A DNA stretch of 64,000 nt. Source: an uncultured Ruminococcus sp. (GTDB lineage Bacteria; Bacillota; Clostridia; Lachnospirales; Lachnospiraceae). The position numbers were made by a program, and so were the translations under genes. Under the pieces are notes generated by a model. The model did no database searches. It saw only the letters and a list, made by a program, of their open reading frames with translations, and was not told the DNA's origin. The stretch spans positions 62,001 to 126,000 of the forward strand of contig UQKK01000003.1 of NCBI GenBank assembly GCA_900541505.1, given 5' to 3'. Shown piece after piece: positions 17,556-26,341 of this stretch (positions within the stretch are counted from its first letter, which is position 1; the number at the start of each line of letters is the position of its first letter).

Positions 17556-17936
17556 ATGAAAAATTATACAATCACAGTGAATGGAAACGTATACGATGTG
17601 ACAGTTGAGGAAAAAGGCGCGGGCGCAGCACCGGCACCAGTGGCAGCTCCGAAAGCGGCACCAGCAGCTCCGAAGGCAGCACCTGCAGCAGCTCCGGCTC
17701 CGAAAGCAGCAGCTTCCGCGGGAAGCATCCAGGTAAAAGCGGGCGCGGCAGGAAAGGTATTCAAGCTTGAAGCAAGCGTAGGACAGAGCGTACAGCCAGG
17801 TGACCCGGTTGTCATCATTGAGGCGATGAAGATGGAAATCCCAGTAGTAGCCCCGGAAGCGGGCACCGTTGCTAGTATTGATGTAGAAGTAGGCGACGCT
17901 GTGGAAGCAGGAGCAGTACTGGCTACATTAAACTAG
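17556..17936 (+). CDS. Biotin carrier protein of the decarboxylase complex
   Basis: A 126-residue biotinyl carrier. Residues 1-20 are a conserved beta strand segment, 21-55 a Pro/Ala/Lys flexible linker, and 56-126 the biotinyl domain with EAMKMEIP; Lys92 is the biotinylation site. It carries carboxybiotin between the carboxyltransferases and the membrane beta subunit. The ATG at 17556 is chosen because AGGAGG lies directly upstream; an in-frame ATG at 17529 would overlap the previous gene without a ribosome binding site. Confidence 0.95.
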   Translation: MKNYTITVNGNVYDVTVEEKGAGAAPAPVAAPKAAPAAPKAAPAAAPAPKAAASAGSIQVKAGAAGKVFKLEASVGQSVQPGDPVVIIEAMKMEIPVVAPEAGTVASIDVEVGDAVEAGAVLATLN

Positions 17937-17956
17937 TTTACCAGGAGGTTTGACAA

Positions 17957-19108
17957 ATGGAATATATTTCAAATACACTGGGGAACCTCGTGCAGCAGAC
18001 CGCTTTCATGAACCTCACGGTGGGAAACCTCATCATGATAGGTGTTGCATGTATTTTCCTCTATTTAGCAATCAGACACGGTTTTGAGCCGCTTTTGCTT
18101 GTCCCGATTGCGTTCGGCATGCTGCTGGTAAATATCTATCCGGACATCATGCTCCATGCGGAAGACGCGGCAAATGGAACAGGCGGGCTTCTCTATTATT
18201 TCTATGTACTTGACGAATGGTCGATTCTTCCTTCTCTGATTTTCCTCGGAGTTGGAGCGATGACTGATTTCGGTCCTTTGATTGCGAACCCGAAGAGTTT
18301 CCTGCTGGGTGCAGCCGCTCAGTTCGGTATTTTCGCGGCATACTTAGGAGCTATGGCAATGGGCTTCTCTGATAAGGCAGCGGCAGCAATCTCCATCATC
18401 GGAGGCGCGGACGGACCGACATCTATTTTCCTTGCAGGTAAACTGCAGCAGACGGCAATCCTCGGACCAATCGCCGTGGCAGCATATTCTTATATGTCAC
18501 TGGTGCCGATTATTCAGCCGCCGATTATGAAACTTCTGACGACGAAGAAAGAGCGTCAGATTAAGATGGAACAGTTGAGACCGGTCTCTAAACTGGAGAG
18601 AATCCTGTTCCCCATTATCGTAACTATCGTTGTATGTGTGATTCTGCCGACGACAGCTCCTCTGGTAGGTATGCTCATGCTCGGAAACCTCTTCAGAGAG
18701 TCCGGCGTTGTCAGACAGCTGACGGATACAGCATCCAATGCCCTGATGTATATCGTTGTTATCCTTCTGGGTACTTCCGTAGGTGCTACGACAAGCGCGG
18801 AGGCATTCCTGAATATGGATACAATTAAGATTGTCATCCTCGGACTTATCGCATTCGCATTCGGTACCGCAGCAGGTGTCCTGTTCGGAAAGCTGATGTG
18901 CTGGGCGACAAAAGGCAAGGTAAACCCGCTGATTGGTTCCGCAGGTGTATCCGCGGTGCCTATGGCAGCCAGGGTTTCCCAGAAAGTCGGAGCGGAGGCA
19001 GACCCAACCAACTTCCTGCTGATGCATGCAATGGGACCAAACGTTGCCGGTGTTATCGGAACCGCGGTTGCGGCGGGAACATTTATGGCAATCTTCGGTG
19101 TTAAATAA
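17957..19108 (+). CDS. Sodium-translocating decarboxylase beta subunit (OadB/MmdB family)
   Basis: A 383-residue polytopic membrane protein with about 9-11 hydrophobic segments. It carries the family signature IIGGADGPTSIF, whose Asp takes part in decarboxylation of carboxybiotin and sodium transport. Together with the biotin carrier it converts decarboxylation energy into a sodium gradient. Length is typical of short OadB forms. AGGAGG precedes the ATG, and the spacing to both neighbours is about 20 bases, so it belongs to the operon. Confidence 0.95.
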   Translation: MEYISNTLGNLVQQTAFMNLTVGNLIMIGVACIFLYLAIRHGFEPLLLVPIAFGMLLVNIYPDIMLHAEDAANGTGGLLYYFYVLDEWSILPSLIFLGVGAMTDFGPLIANPKSFLLGAAAQFGIFAAYLGAMAMGFSDKAAAAISIIGGADGPTSIFLAGKLQQTAILGPIAVAAYSYMSLVPIIQPPIMKLLTTKKERQIKMEQLRPVSKLERILFPIIVTIVVCVILPTTAPLVGMLMLGNLFRESGVVRQLTDTASNALMYIVVILLGTSVGATTSAEAFLNMDTIKIVILGLIAFAFGTAAGVLFGKLMCWATKGKVNPLIGSAGVSAVPMAARVSQKVGAEADPTNFLLMHAMGPNVAGVIGTAVAAGTFMAIFGVK

Positions 19109-19126
19109 AAGTGGAGGAAAAGCAAA

Positions 19127-20542
19127 ATGGCAGAAATTGAAAAGAAACCAGTGAAAATAACAGAGACCATTCTGCGTGATGCGCATCAGTCCCTGATTGC
19201 GACCAGAATGACAACAGAACAGATGTTACCAATCGTGGAGAAAATGGATAAAGTCGGATTTCATGCGGTAGAGTGCTGGGGAGGAGCGACATTCGATGCT
19301 TCCTTACGTTTCCTGCACGAAGACCCGTGGGAGAGACTGCGCAAGTTCCGCGATGGATTCAAAAACACAAAACTGCAGATGCTGTTCCGCGGACAGAATA
19401 TCCTCGGATACCGTCCGTACGCAGATGATGTGGTAGAATATTTTGTACAGAAATCCGTGGCAAACGGAATCGATATCATCCGTATCTTCGACTGTCTGAA
19501 CGATATCAGAAACTTACAGACAGCAGTAACAGCAGCGAACAAAGAAAAAGCACACGCTCAGGTTGCAATGTCCTACACACTGGGAGATGCCTATACTCTG
19601 GACTACTGGAAAGAACTGGCGAAGAAGATTGAGGACATGGGCGCAAACTCCATCTGTGTTAAGGATATGGCAGGTCTTCTCTGCCCGTATCAGGCAACAG
19701 AGCTCGTGACTGCGCTGAAAGAAGTTGTAGACATCCCGATTGAGATGCATACACACTATACATCCGGTGTAGCTTCCATGACTTACTTAAAGGCAGTGGA
19801 GGCAGGTGCGGATATCATTGATACCGCTATGTCACCGTTCGCACTGGGCACATCCCAGCCGGCTACAGAAGTTATGGTAGAGACTTTCAAGGGTACACCA
19901 TATGACACTGGTCTGGACCAGAACCTGCTGGCAGAGATTGCAGATTACTTCCGTCCGATTCGTGACGAGGCTCTGGACAGCGGTCTGCTCAATCCGAAGA
20001 ACATGGGCGTCAACATCAAGACCCTGTTGTACCAGGTGCCGGGCGGAATGCTTTCCAACCTGACTTCTCAGCTCAAAGAGCAGGGAGCAGAGGACAAGTT
20101 CTACGACGTGCTGGAAGAAGTTCCGCGTGTGCGTAAAGACCTCGGTGAGCCGCCGCTTGTTACACCGTCCTCTCAGATTGTGGGAACACAGGCTGTATTC
20201 AACGTGCTGATGGGCGAGCGCTATAAGATGGCGACAAAGGAGACAAAGGATATTCTCTCCGGTAAATACGGTGCAACTGTAAAACCGTTCAACGAGGAAA
20301 TCCAGAAAAAGGTTATCGGCGAGGGCACAGAAGTCATCACCTGCCGCCCGGCTGACCTGATTCCGAATGAGTTAGATACACTGCGCAAAGAGTGTGAACA
20401 GTGGATTCAGCAGGATGAAGACGTGCTCACATACGCACTCTTCCCGCAGGTAGCAGTGGACTTCTTCAAATACAGAGAAGCACAGCAGACAAAAGTAGAC
20501 GCAAAAGTTGCGGATACACAGAACGGCGCATATCCGGTATAG
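19127..20542 (+). CDS. 5S/oxaloacetate decarboxylase alpha-type carboxyltransferase subunit
   Basis: A 471-residue TIM-barrel carboxyltransferase that moves carboxyl between oxaloacetate/pyruvate and biotin. Motifs: ILRDAHQS with the metal-binding Asp, CVKDMAG with the active-site Lys that becomes carbamylated in the family, and HTHYTSG with the metal-binding His pair. It lacks a C-terminal biotinyl domain and so must use the separate carrier two genes upstream, like the 5S subunit of propionibacterial transcarboxylase. Its presence in one operon with an acyl-CoA carboxyltransferase suggests either two substrates feeding one pump or a transcarboxylase. GGAGG precedes the start; a strong terminator follows. 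Confidence 0.93.
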   Translation: MAEIEKKPVKITETILRDAHQSLIATRMTTEQMLPIVEKMDKVGFHAVECWGGATFDASLRFLHEDPWERLRKFRDGFKNTKLQMLFRGQNILGYRPYADDVVEYFVQKSVANGIDIIRIFDCLNDIRNLQTAVTAANKEKAHAQVAMSYTLGDAYTLDYWKELAKKIEDMGANSICVKDMAGLLCPYQATELVTALKEVVDIPIEMHTHYTSGVASMTYLKAVEAGADIIDTAMSPFALGTSQPATEVMVETFKGTPYDTGLDQNLLAEIADYFRPIRDEALDSGLLNPKNMGVNIKTLLYQVPGGMLSNLTSQLKEQGAEDKFYDVLEEVPRVRKDLGEPPLVTPSSQIVGTQAVFNVLMGERYKMATKETKDILSGKYGATVKPFNEEIQKKVIGEGTEVITCRPADLIPNELDTLRKECEQWIQQDEDVLTYALFPQVAVDFFKYREAQQTKVDAKVADTQNGAYPV

Positions 20543-20605
20543 TTCTCTATCCGATATGGACCAGAGAGATAAAGAGACGTTCATACAATGAACATAAAAC
20601 CATAG

Positions 20606-20647
20606 AAAAGGCGGACCGTACTCCCGGAAAGGAGCGGTCCGCCTTTT
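20606..20647 (+). terminator. Strong intrinsic terminator ending the decarboxylase operon
   Basis: A perfect 13-bp stem (AAAAGGCGGACCG and its complement) extended by an inner CTCC/GGAG pair, ending in TTTT. It is symmetrical enough to work on both strands. Confidence 0.9.
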
Positions 20648-20667
20648 CCCCATTGCATGAAATCCAT

Positions 20668-20697
20668 TTGTACTGGAAATGCTTTTCATGGTATAAT
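20668..20697 (+). promoter_or_regulatory. Promoter of the aminopeptidase leader
   Basis: TTGTAC, an 18-base spacer and a perfect TATAAT. Transcription near 20704 would give a leader of roughly 208 bases before the Xaa-Pro aminopeptidase. Confidence 0.6.
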
Positions 20698-20906
20698 AGT
20701 TTCCACTTGGCGAGGTTATTGCGAGCCTTAGTGGAACTAATACCTGACCACTTAGCGAATGCAAGCTGAAGGCGTAGCATGAGGTTAGTGGACATGGTAT
20801 AATGTCGACAGACATTATACCAGCGCCGATTCGGGTCCGAGCAAAGCGAGGACAAACACCGAGGCGAATCGTTGCGCCTCCCCCGGAGGGCGTTGTGAAA
20901 AGGAGG
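20690..20906 (+). repeat. Highly structured leader / palindromic element before the aminopeptidase gene
   Basis: No gene is evident. Successive inverted repeats fill the stretch: an imperfect arm pair 20690-20711/20725-20744 (GGTATAAT...TAATACC enclosing CCACTTGGC/GCCTTAGTGG); CCACTTA/TTAGTGG (about 20748-20790); a perfect 11-bp GGTATAATGTC hairpin with GACA loop (20796-20821); CGATTCG/CGAATCG (20827-20871); and CCTCC/GGAGG (20877-20889). The TAATACC at 20738 can pair with either GGTATAAT copy, so alternative folds are possible. It may be a regulatory leader, a small RNA, or a member of a dispersed intergenic repeat family. Confidence 0.55.
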
Positions 20907-20911
20907 CTTTT

Positions 20912-22696
20912 ATGGAAATTACAGAGCGTGTGCAGAAGCTTAGAAATTTTATGAAGGCGAATCAAATAGATATCTGTGTGATTCCCACATCGGATTATCA
21001 CCAGAGCGAGTATGTGGGAGCGCATTTTAAGCTGCGGGAATATCTGACCGGCTTTACCGGCTCCGCAGGGACCGCCGTGTTCACAAGGACAAAAGCCGGA
21101 CTGTGGACAGACGGACGTTATTTCATTCAGGCAGCGCAGCAGCTTGCAGGAACAGGAATCACCCTGTACCGGATGGGAGAGCCGAAAGTAGAGTCTGTGG
21201 AAGAATTTTTGGAGCAGGAACTCTGTGAGGGCGGAAGAATTGGCATTGACGGGCGCACAGTGGATGTGGATACCGGATGCCGCTATAAGAAGATTGCCGA
21301 AAAAAAGGCGGGAAGCCTTGTATATGATTTGGATATTGCAGGGGCTGTATGGGAAGAGCAGCCGCCCTTATCTGAAAAGCCAGCCTTTTCCCTTCCCATC
21401 TGTTATGCGGGGAAGAGAAGAAAAGACAAACTGGAGGAAGTGCGCCAGGCAATGGCGGAACAGGGTGCAGACGCGCATATTCTGACAAGCCTTGACGACA
21501 TCGGATGGCTTTTAAATCTGCGGGGGCGCGATGTGGAATATTTTCCTCTGCTGCTCTCGTATGTTATCGTAGAGAAAGACCGGGTGGAGCTCTATGCGGA
21601 TGAGAGAAAGTTTTCAGAGGAGATACAGGCTGGATTTGCACAGGACGGTATCACTGTTTTTCCGTACAATGACATTTACGCGCGTATAAAAAACCTGAAG
21701 GCAGAGAGCGTGCTTCTGGACCGGGACAGGGTGAACTATTCATTGTACCGGAATCTCCCTGAGCATGTAAACATCATCTGGGGAGAGAACCCGGAAGTGC
21801 TGATGAAGTGCATGAAGAATCCTACAGAGGTGGAGAACATCCGAAAGGCCCATATCAAAGACGGAGTTGCCCATACAAAATTTATGTACTGGCTGAAAAT
21901 GCATGCGGGTGAGGAGTCCTTGACGGAGCTTAAGGCTTCTGAAAAGCTGGAAGCATTTCGTCGGGAACAGGAAGGGTTTCTCTGTCCCAGCTTTGACCCC
22001 ATCTGTGCCTATGGAGAACATGGCGCTATCGTTCACTACAGCGCGGATGAAAAGAGCAACGCAAGAATCCGTAAGGGAGGACTGCTGCTGACGGATACCG
22101 GAGGAAATTATTGGGAAGGTTCTACGGATATCACAAGGACAGTCGCCATCGGAGAGGTCAGCGAGCAGGAAAAGAGACATTTTACACTGGTGGCGGCAGC
22201 GATGCTTCGGCTTGCCGATGCCAGATTTTTGTACGGATGCAGCGGGATGAATCTGGACTATGCGGCGAGAGAAGTGTTCTGGAGGGAACATTTAAACTTT
22301 AACCACGGGACAGGTCATGGCGTCGGATACCTGGGAAACATTCATGAGGCGCCCATTGCGTTTCGCTGGAAATCCGGAAAACGGAAAGAACAGCCCCTGG
22401 AGGAATACATGGTAATCACAGACGAGCCGGGAATTTATATCGAAGGTTCTCACGGAATCCGTCTGGAAAATGAGCTTCTGGTGCGGTGCGGTGAAAAAAA
22501 CGAATATGGTCAGTTTATGTATTTTGAGATGCTGACCTTTGTTCCAATTGATTTGGATGCGATAGATACGGACAGACTGGAGGAACGGGAAAAACGGCTG
22601 CTAAATGCATATCACCGGGAAGTGTATGAAAAGATTTCACCCTATTTGACCCCGGAAGAAAGGGCGTGGCTTAAGGAGTACACAAGACCGGTATAG
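20912..22696 (+). CDS. pepP: Xaa-Pro aminopeptidase (M24B family, long form)
   Basis: A 594-residue cytoplasmic metallopeptidase removing N-terminal residues before proline. Two creatinase-N-type domains (about 1-300) precede the pita-bread catalytic domain (about 310-530). Metal ligands are visible: the two Asp of LLTDTGG and GSTDITRT, the His of NHGTGHGVGY, and the Glu residues of TDEPGIYIEG and LENELLV. The length matches the eukaryote-like three-domain aminopeptidase P. AAGGAGG precedes the ATG. The gene lies behind a long structured leader. The symbol is used by family. Confidence 0.94.
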   Translation: MEITERVQKLRNFMKANQIDICVIPTSDYHQSEYVGAHFKLREYLTGFTGSAGTAVFTRTKAGLWTDGRYFIQAAQQLAGTGITLYRMGEPKVESVEEFLEQELCEGGRIGIDGRTVDVDTGCRYKKIAEKKAGSLVYDLDIAGAVWEEQPPLSEKPAFSLPICYAGKRRKDKLEEVRQAMAEQGADAHILTSLDDIGWLLNLRGRDVEYFPLLLSYVIVEKDRVELYADERKFSEEIQAGFAQDGITVFPYNDIYARIKNLKAESVLLDRDRVNYSLYRNLPEHVNIIWGENPEVLMKCMKNPTEVENIRKAHIKDGVAHTKFMYWLKMHAGEESLTELKASEKLEAFRREQEGFLCPSFDPICAYGEHGAIVHYSADEKSNARIRKGGLLLTDTGGNYWEGSTDITRTVAIGEVSEQEKRHFTLVAAAMLRLADARFLYGCSGMNLDYAAREVFWREHLNFNHGTGHGVGYLGNIHEAPIAFRWKSGKRKEQPLEEYMVITDEPGIYIEGSHGIRLENELLVRCGEKNEYGQFMYFEMLTFVPIDLDAIDTDRLEEREKRLLNAYHREVYEKISPYLTPEERAWLKEYTRPV

Positions 22697-22777
22697 AATA
22701 TGCAGATGAAAAGCGGCAAGCCAGGTGTCGGCAAAGAAAGATAAGCCGGAAATTATGGAAAAAGGACAGGTAGAAGG

Positions 22778-23707
22778 ATGGAAACAGGAGAGAAGAGCAC
22801 AAACGAACTGCTGCTTCGCATCGATGAAAAATACGCGAAGCTGAGCAAGGGGCAGAAGCGACTTGCGGATTACGTGCGGGAAAATTATGACAAGGCGGTT
22901 TTTTTGACAGCGTCAAAGCTGGGGGAGGTTGTCGGCGTGAGTGAATCGACGGTCGTGCGCTTTGCGACACAGCTCGGCTACCGGGGATACCCGGGATTTC
23001 AAAAAGCGCTGGAGGAACTGGTGCGTACCAGACTCAATTCCATCCAGCGTATGGAAGTGACATACGGGAGAATCAGTCAGTCGGAAATCCTCACCACGGT
23101 ACTGCAGTCTGATATAGAGAAAATCAAACGGACGCTCGCGGGAATCGACCAGAAAGCCTTTGAATTGGCAATCGATACGATTCTGGCGGCGAAGAAAATT
23201 TATGTAATCGGGATAAGGAGCTGCGCGCCGCTGGCGTCCTTTTTGAGCTTTTATCTGAATCTCATCTGTGAAAATGTGGTGGCGGTGAATACAAACAGTT
23301 CCAGTGAGATTTTTGAGCAGCTGATTCGTATAGGGGAGGAGGATGTCATCATCGCCATCAGCTTCCCGCGCTATTCTATGCGCACTTTGAAAGCGCTGGA
23401 GTTTGCCAGCAACCGGAAGGCGAAAGTCATCACACTCACAGACAGCGTTCACTCCCCTATGAACCTGTATTCTTCCTGCAATCTGATTGCTAGGAGTGAC
23501 ATGGCATCGATTGTAGATTCGCTGGTAGCACCGTTAAGTGTCATCAATGCGATGATTGTTGCCCTGTGTATGAAAAAACAAAAAGAAGTCATCAGCACAC
23601 TGGAAACTCTGGAAGAAATCTGGGATGAGTACCAAGTGTACAGCGGAGATGAACTGAATCATTTAAGTGATATGAGTCTGGAGGAAGGAAACGAGGAACA
23701 TGCGTAA
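22778..23707 (+). CDS. RpiR/MurR-family transcriptional regulator
   Basis: A 309-residue regulator with an N-terminal RpiR helix-turn-helix (about 10-85; GVSESTVVRFATQLGYRGYP is the recognition region) and a C-terminal SIS sugar-phosphate-binding domain (about 130-260; VIGIRSCAPLASF and the AISFPRYS segment). Such proteins usually control sugar or cell-wall amino-sugar catabolism in response to phosphosugars. The 3' end overlaps the flavoprotein gene by 8 bases, implying co-translation; no sugar genes are nearby, so the regulon is unclear. Confidence 0.93.
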   Translation: METGEKSTNELLLRIDEKYAKLSKGQKRLADYVRENYDKAVFLTASKLGEVVGVSESTVVRFATQLGYRGYPGFQKALEELVRTRLNSIQRMEVTYGRISQSEILTTVLQSDIEKIKRTLAGIDQKAFELAIDTILAAKKIYVIGIRSCAPLASFLSFYLNLICENVVAVNTNSSSEIFEQLIRIGEEDVIIAISFPRYSMRTLKALEFASNRKAKVITLTDSVHSPMNLYSSCNLIARSDMASIVDSLVAPLSVINAMIVALCMKKQKEVISTLETLEEIWDEYQVYSGDELNHLSDMSLEEGNEEHA

Positions 23708-24941
23708 AGTACTCATCATCGGCGGCGGAGCCGCAGGAATGCCCGCAGCAGTCTTTGCGGCGGAGAACGGCTGCGAGGTCCATGTATTCGAGAAAAATGA
23801 AAAACTGGGAAAGAAACTGTTTATCACAGGAAAAGGTCGGTGCAACTTTACCAATGCCGCTGATTTGGAGGATTTCTTTTCTGCAGTGGTGAGCAATCCG
23901 AAATTTCTCTACAGTGCGCTCTACAGCTTTACGAACCAGCAGGCGATGGAGATGTTTGAAGATTTAGGCGTGAGGACAAAGGTGGAGCGGGGAGGCAGGG
24001 TATTTCCCGCTTCAGACCATTCCTCCGATATCATCCGCGCTCTGGAGCGCAGGATGGAGAGCCTGGGGGTACATATCCATCTGAACACAGAGGTGGAGGA
24101 AGTACTGCAAAAGGACGGAAAATTTTTTGCCCTGCGTCTGAAAAATGGAGAGCAGATTTCAGGCGATGCCTGTATCGTGGCAACCGGGGGACTTTCCTAC
24201 CCATCCACAGGTTCAACCGGGGATGGATACCGTTTCGCCAAAGCGTGCGGGCATACGGTGACAGAACTTCGCCCTGCTCTGGTGCCGATGGAAGTAAAAG
24301 AATGGTACGCCAAGGAGCTGCAGGGATTATCTCTGCGCAATGTAAATGTCTGGATTACCGATGGGAAGAAAAAACTTTTTGAAGAGTTTGGGGAAATGAT
24401 GTTTACTCATTTCGGGGTGACAGGCCCCGTTATATTGAGCGCCAGCAGTTATGTGGGAAAGCGGCTTAGAAATAAAGAGCTGACTTTGCATATCGACTTA
24501 AAGCCCGCGCTCACAGAGGAAATGTTAAACCAGCGCGTACTGCGGGAATTTGAAAAGAATCAGAACCGCCAGTTTAAAAACGCGGTGGACTCTCTTTTTC
24601 CGGCGAAACTGCGTCCTGTCATGATTGAGCGCTCCGGGATTCTGGAGGAGAAACGAATCCATGAAATCACGAAAGAGGAGCGTTTTCGTTTCCTGCGCCT
24701 GATGAAAAACTTTGAGATGACCCTCACCGGGCTTCGCAGCTATAAAGAGGCAATCATCACTCAGGGCGGTGTGAATGTCCGTGAGATTGACCCCGGCACC
24801 ATGGAATCCAAACTGGTGACAGGGCTGTATTTTATTGGTGAGACGCTGGATTTGGATGCGCAGACAGGAGGGTTTAATATCCAGATAGCCATTTCAACGG
24901 CGTATTTGGCGGCGCTCTCTGCGGCGGGGGACGAAAAATGA
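23700..24941 (+). CDS. HI0933-family FAD-binding oxidoreductase (BaiN-like)
   Basis: A 413-residue flavoprotein. The N-terminal dinucleotide fold GGGAAGMPAA binds FAD, GKGRCNFTN is the family motif, and the C-terminal TGLYFIGETLDLDAQTGGFN closes the FAD site. Members are annotated as aminoacetone-oxidase-family or bile-acid-related flavoproteins, but the physiological reaction here is unknown. It overlaps the RpiR gene at its start and the next gene by four bases (ATGA). In related clostridia this flavoprotein gene usually lies beside cmk, which here is 9 kb away; the accessory array sits in between. Confidence 0.9.
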   Translation: MRKVLIIGGGAAGMPAAVFAAENGCEVHVFEKNEKLGKKLFITGKGRCNFTNAADLEDFFSAVVSNPKFLYSALYSFTNQQAMEMFEDLGVRTKVERGGRVFPASDHSSDIIRALERRMESLGVHIHLNTEVEEVLQKDGKFFALRLKNGEQISGDACIVATGGLSYPSTGSTGDGYRFAKACGHTVTELRPALVPMEVKEWYAKELQGLSLRNVNVWITDGKKKLFEEFGEMMFTHFGVTGPVILSASSYVGKRLRNKELTLHIDLKPALTEEMLNQRVLREFEKNQNRQFKNAVDSLFPAKLRPVMIERSGILEEKRIHEITKEERFRFLRLMKNFEMTLTGLRSYKEAIITQGGVNVREIDPGTMESKLVTGLYFIGETLDLDAQTGGFNIQIAISTAYLAALSAAGDEK

Positions 24942-25300
24942 TGACATTGGAAGAATTTAAGAAAAGAGCGGAAGAAACCGACGATTGGGCGCCTAAATGG
25001 GGATATGAAATGACCATAAAACTGCCGGAAACGGACAATGAAAATTGCATGTGGGCGATAAGCCTTTTATCCAATATGGCACGTTATACATACAAAACGG
25101 AACGCTTTTTTGAGCCATACCAGTTTGTACAGAACGGTGGGAGACCCATCCGGCTTGATTATGATACAGAGATTACTGGCTTGCTTTCTGTACCTGATAC
25201 CGAGGCGGCGGGAACAGATACCGTCTACGGAAGGACAGATTTTATCCAGTTCGTGGGCATAACGGAACCGATAACTTGGAAGGTGGGGGGATTACTGTGA
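24938..25300 (+). CDS. Suppressor-of-fused (SUFU) domain protein, short form
   Basis: A 120-residue protein that resembles the C-terminal two thirds of the SUFU domain: WGYEMTIKLPE, the WAISLLSNMARYTY segment, an ITGLLSVPD strand and YGRTDFIQFVGIT fit the family pattern. The first part of the usual domain is missing, so it may be truncated or a minimal form. Bacterial SUFU proteins are mostly uncharacterised; some are thought to be immunity proteins of polymorphic toxins. ATGA overlap with the flavoprotein gene suggests coupled translation. It marks the left edge of the accessory array. Confidence 0.7.
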   Translation: MMTLEEFKKRAEETDDWAPKWGYEMTIKLPETDNENCMWAISLLSNMARYTYKTERFFEPYQFVQNGGRPIRLDYDTEITGLLSVPDTEAAGTDTVYGRTDFIQFVGITEPITWKVGGLL

Positions 25301-25671
25301 AGCGAGAGTTAGGAATTGCGCGATGCGGACTGGCATGTTGTCTATGTTCTGAAAACGCGACTTGTGCGGGTTGTGATTCGGGTGAGTGTCCGGACAAAGA
25401 CTGGTGCGAAAACAGACAATGCTCAATATTTAAGGAAATCGGGCATTGTTATGAATGTAATGAAAAGTGCAGAAAAGGGGTGCTGGGAAAAATAAAACCC
25501 TATGCTTTCACTGAATTTGCCAGAAGATATGGGGAGGATTGTCTTTTAGACTGTCTTGAAAGAAACGAAAAGAATGGAGTAGTTTATCACCGGGATGGTA
25601 TCAATGGGGATTACGATGATTTTGGTGATATGGAAGCGTTGATAGAATACATAAGAACAGGGCGGAACTAA
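25297..25671 (+). CDS. DUF3795 cysteine-rich protein
   Basis: A 124-residue protein with 14 or so cysteines in CxxC-like groups (ARCGLACCLCSE, CAGCDSGECP, CYECNEKC), typical of DUF3795 and probably metal-binding. Function is unknown. The GTG at 25297 overlaps the previous stop as GTGA and has GGTGGGGGG upstream; an in-frame TTG at 25276 is less likely. A second DUF3795 gene occurs 2 kb downstream in the same array. Confidence 0.8.
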   Translation: MKRELGIARCGLACCLCSENATCAGCDSGECPDKDWCENRQCSIFKEIGHCYECNEKCRKGVLGKIKPYAFTEFARRYGEDCLLDCLERNEKNGVVYHRDGINGDYDDFGDMEALIEYIRTGRN

Positions 25672-25721
25672 CAAGAAGTGATATGTGCTGCTTTTTCATT
25701 TGGAATATAACGGGGAGGAAA

Positions 25722-26282
25722 ATGGGGAAGAATTTATCTGAAATGAGTTTAGAAGAATTATGGCAGCTGTTTCCTATCTATTTGACAGAACATCAGCCTT
25801 ATTGGAAAGAATGGTACGCTGATGAAGCAAATTTTTTGAAAAGCAGAATTTCTAAAATAGAGAGAATCAGTCACATAGGAAGTACAGCGATTCGTTCTAT
25901 TTGTGCAAAACCAATTATTGATATTCTCGTGGAAATTTCAAAAGAGGATAAGTTATCTGACTATAAAGAAGTGATTGTCAAAAGCGGCTATATTTGTATG
26001 TCTGAAGCTTCTGATAGAATCTCTTTTAACAAGGGCTATACAGACAAAGGGTTTGCCGAGAGAGTATTTCACCTGCATCTGAGATATATTGGAGATAATG
26101 ACGAGTTATATTTTAGAGATTACCTCATTGAGCATACAAATATTGCGGTTGAGTACGAGAGAATGAAATTGAAATTATGGAAAAAATATGAATTTAACAG
26201 AGATGGCTATACAAATTCTAAGACAGATTTTATAAAAAAGTACACCGAAAAAGCAAAGTTGGAATATGGAGACAGATATTAA
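25722..26282 (+). CDS. GrpB family protein (UPF0157)
   Basis: A 186-residue protein of the GrpB/UPF0157 family, which has a nucleotidyltransferase-like fold. The hallmark segment ISHIGSTAIRSICAKPIIDI is present, together with a later HLHLR strand. Activity is unknown; members are often found among small accessory genes. The ATG at 25722 follows GGGGAGGAA. A block resembling the array's shared leader (TTTGGAATATAACGGGGAGG) lies just before it. Confidence 0.85.
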   Translation: MGKNLSEMSLEELWQLFPIYLTEHQPYWKEWYADEANFLKSRISKIERISHIGSTAIRSICAKPIIDILVEISKEDKLSDYKEVIVKSGYICMSEASDRISFNKGYTDKGFAERVFHLHLRYIGDNDELYFRDYLIEHTNIAVEYERMKLKLWKKYEFNRDGYTNSKTDFIKKYTEKAKLEYGDRY

Positions 26283-26341
26283 AAGTTCCAGTTTTTTTAT
26301 GAGGGAAACGATAATTTAGAAGTTATGGAGGTGTTGAGGCA

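Noticed and set aside
20690..20906. CRISPR array
   Set aside because: Repeats are inverted and of unequal length, not regularly spaced direct repeats with unique spacers; no cas genes are nearby.
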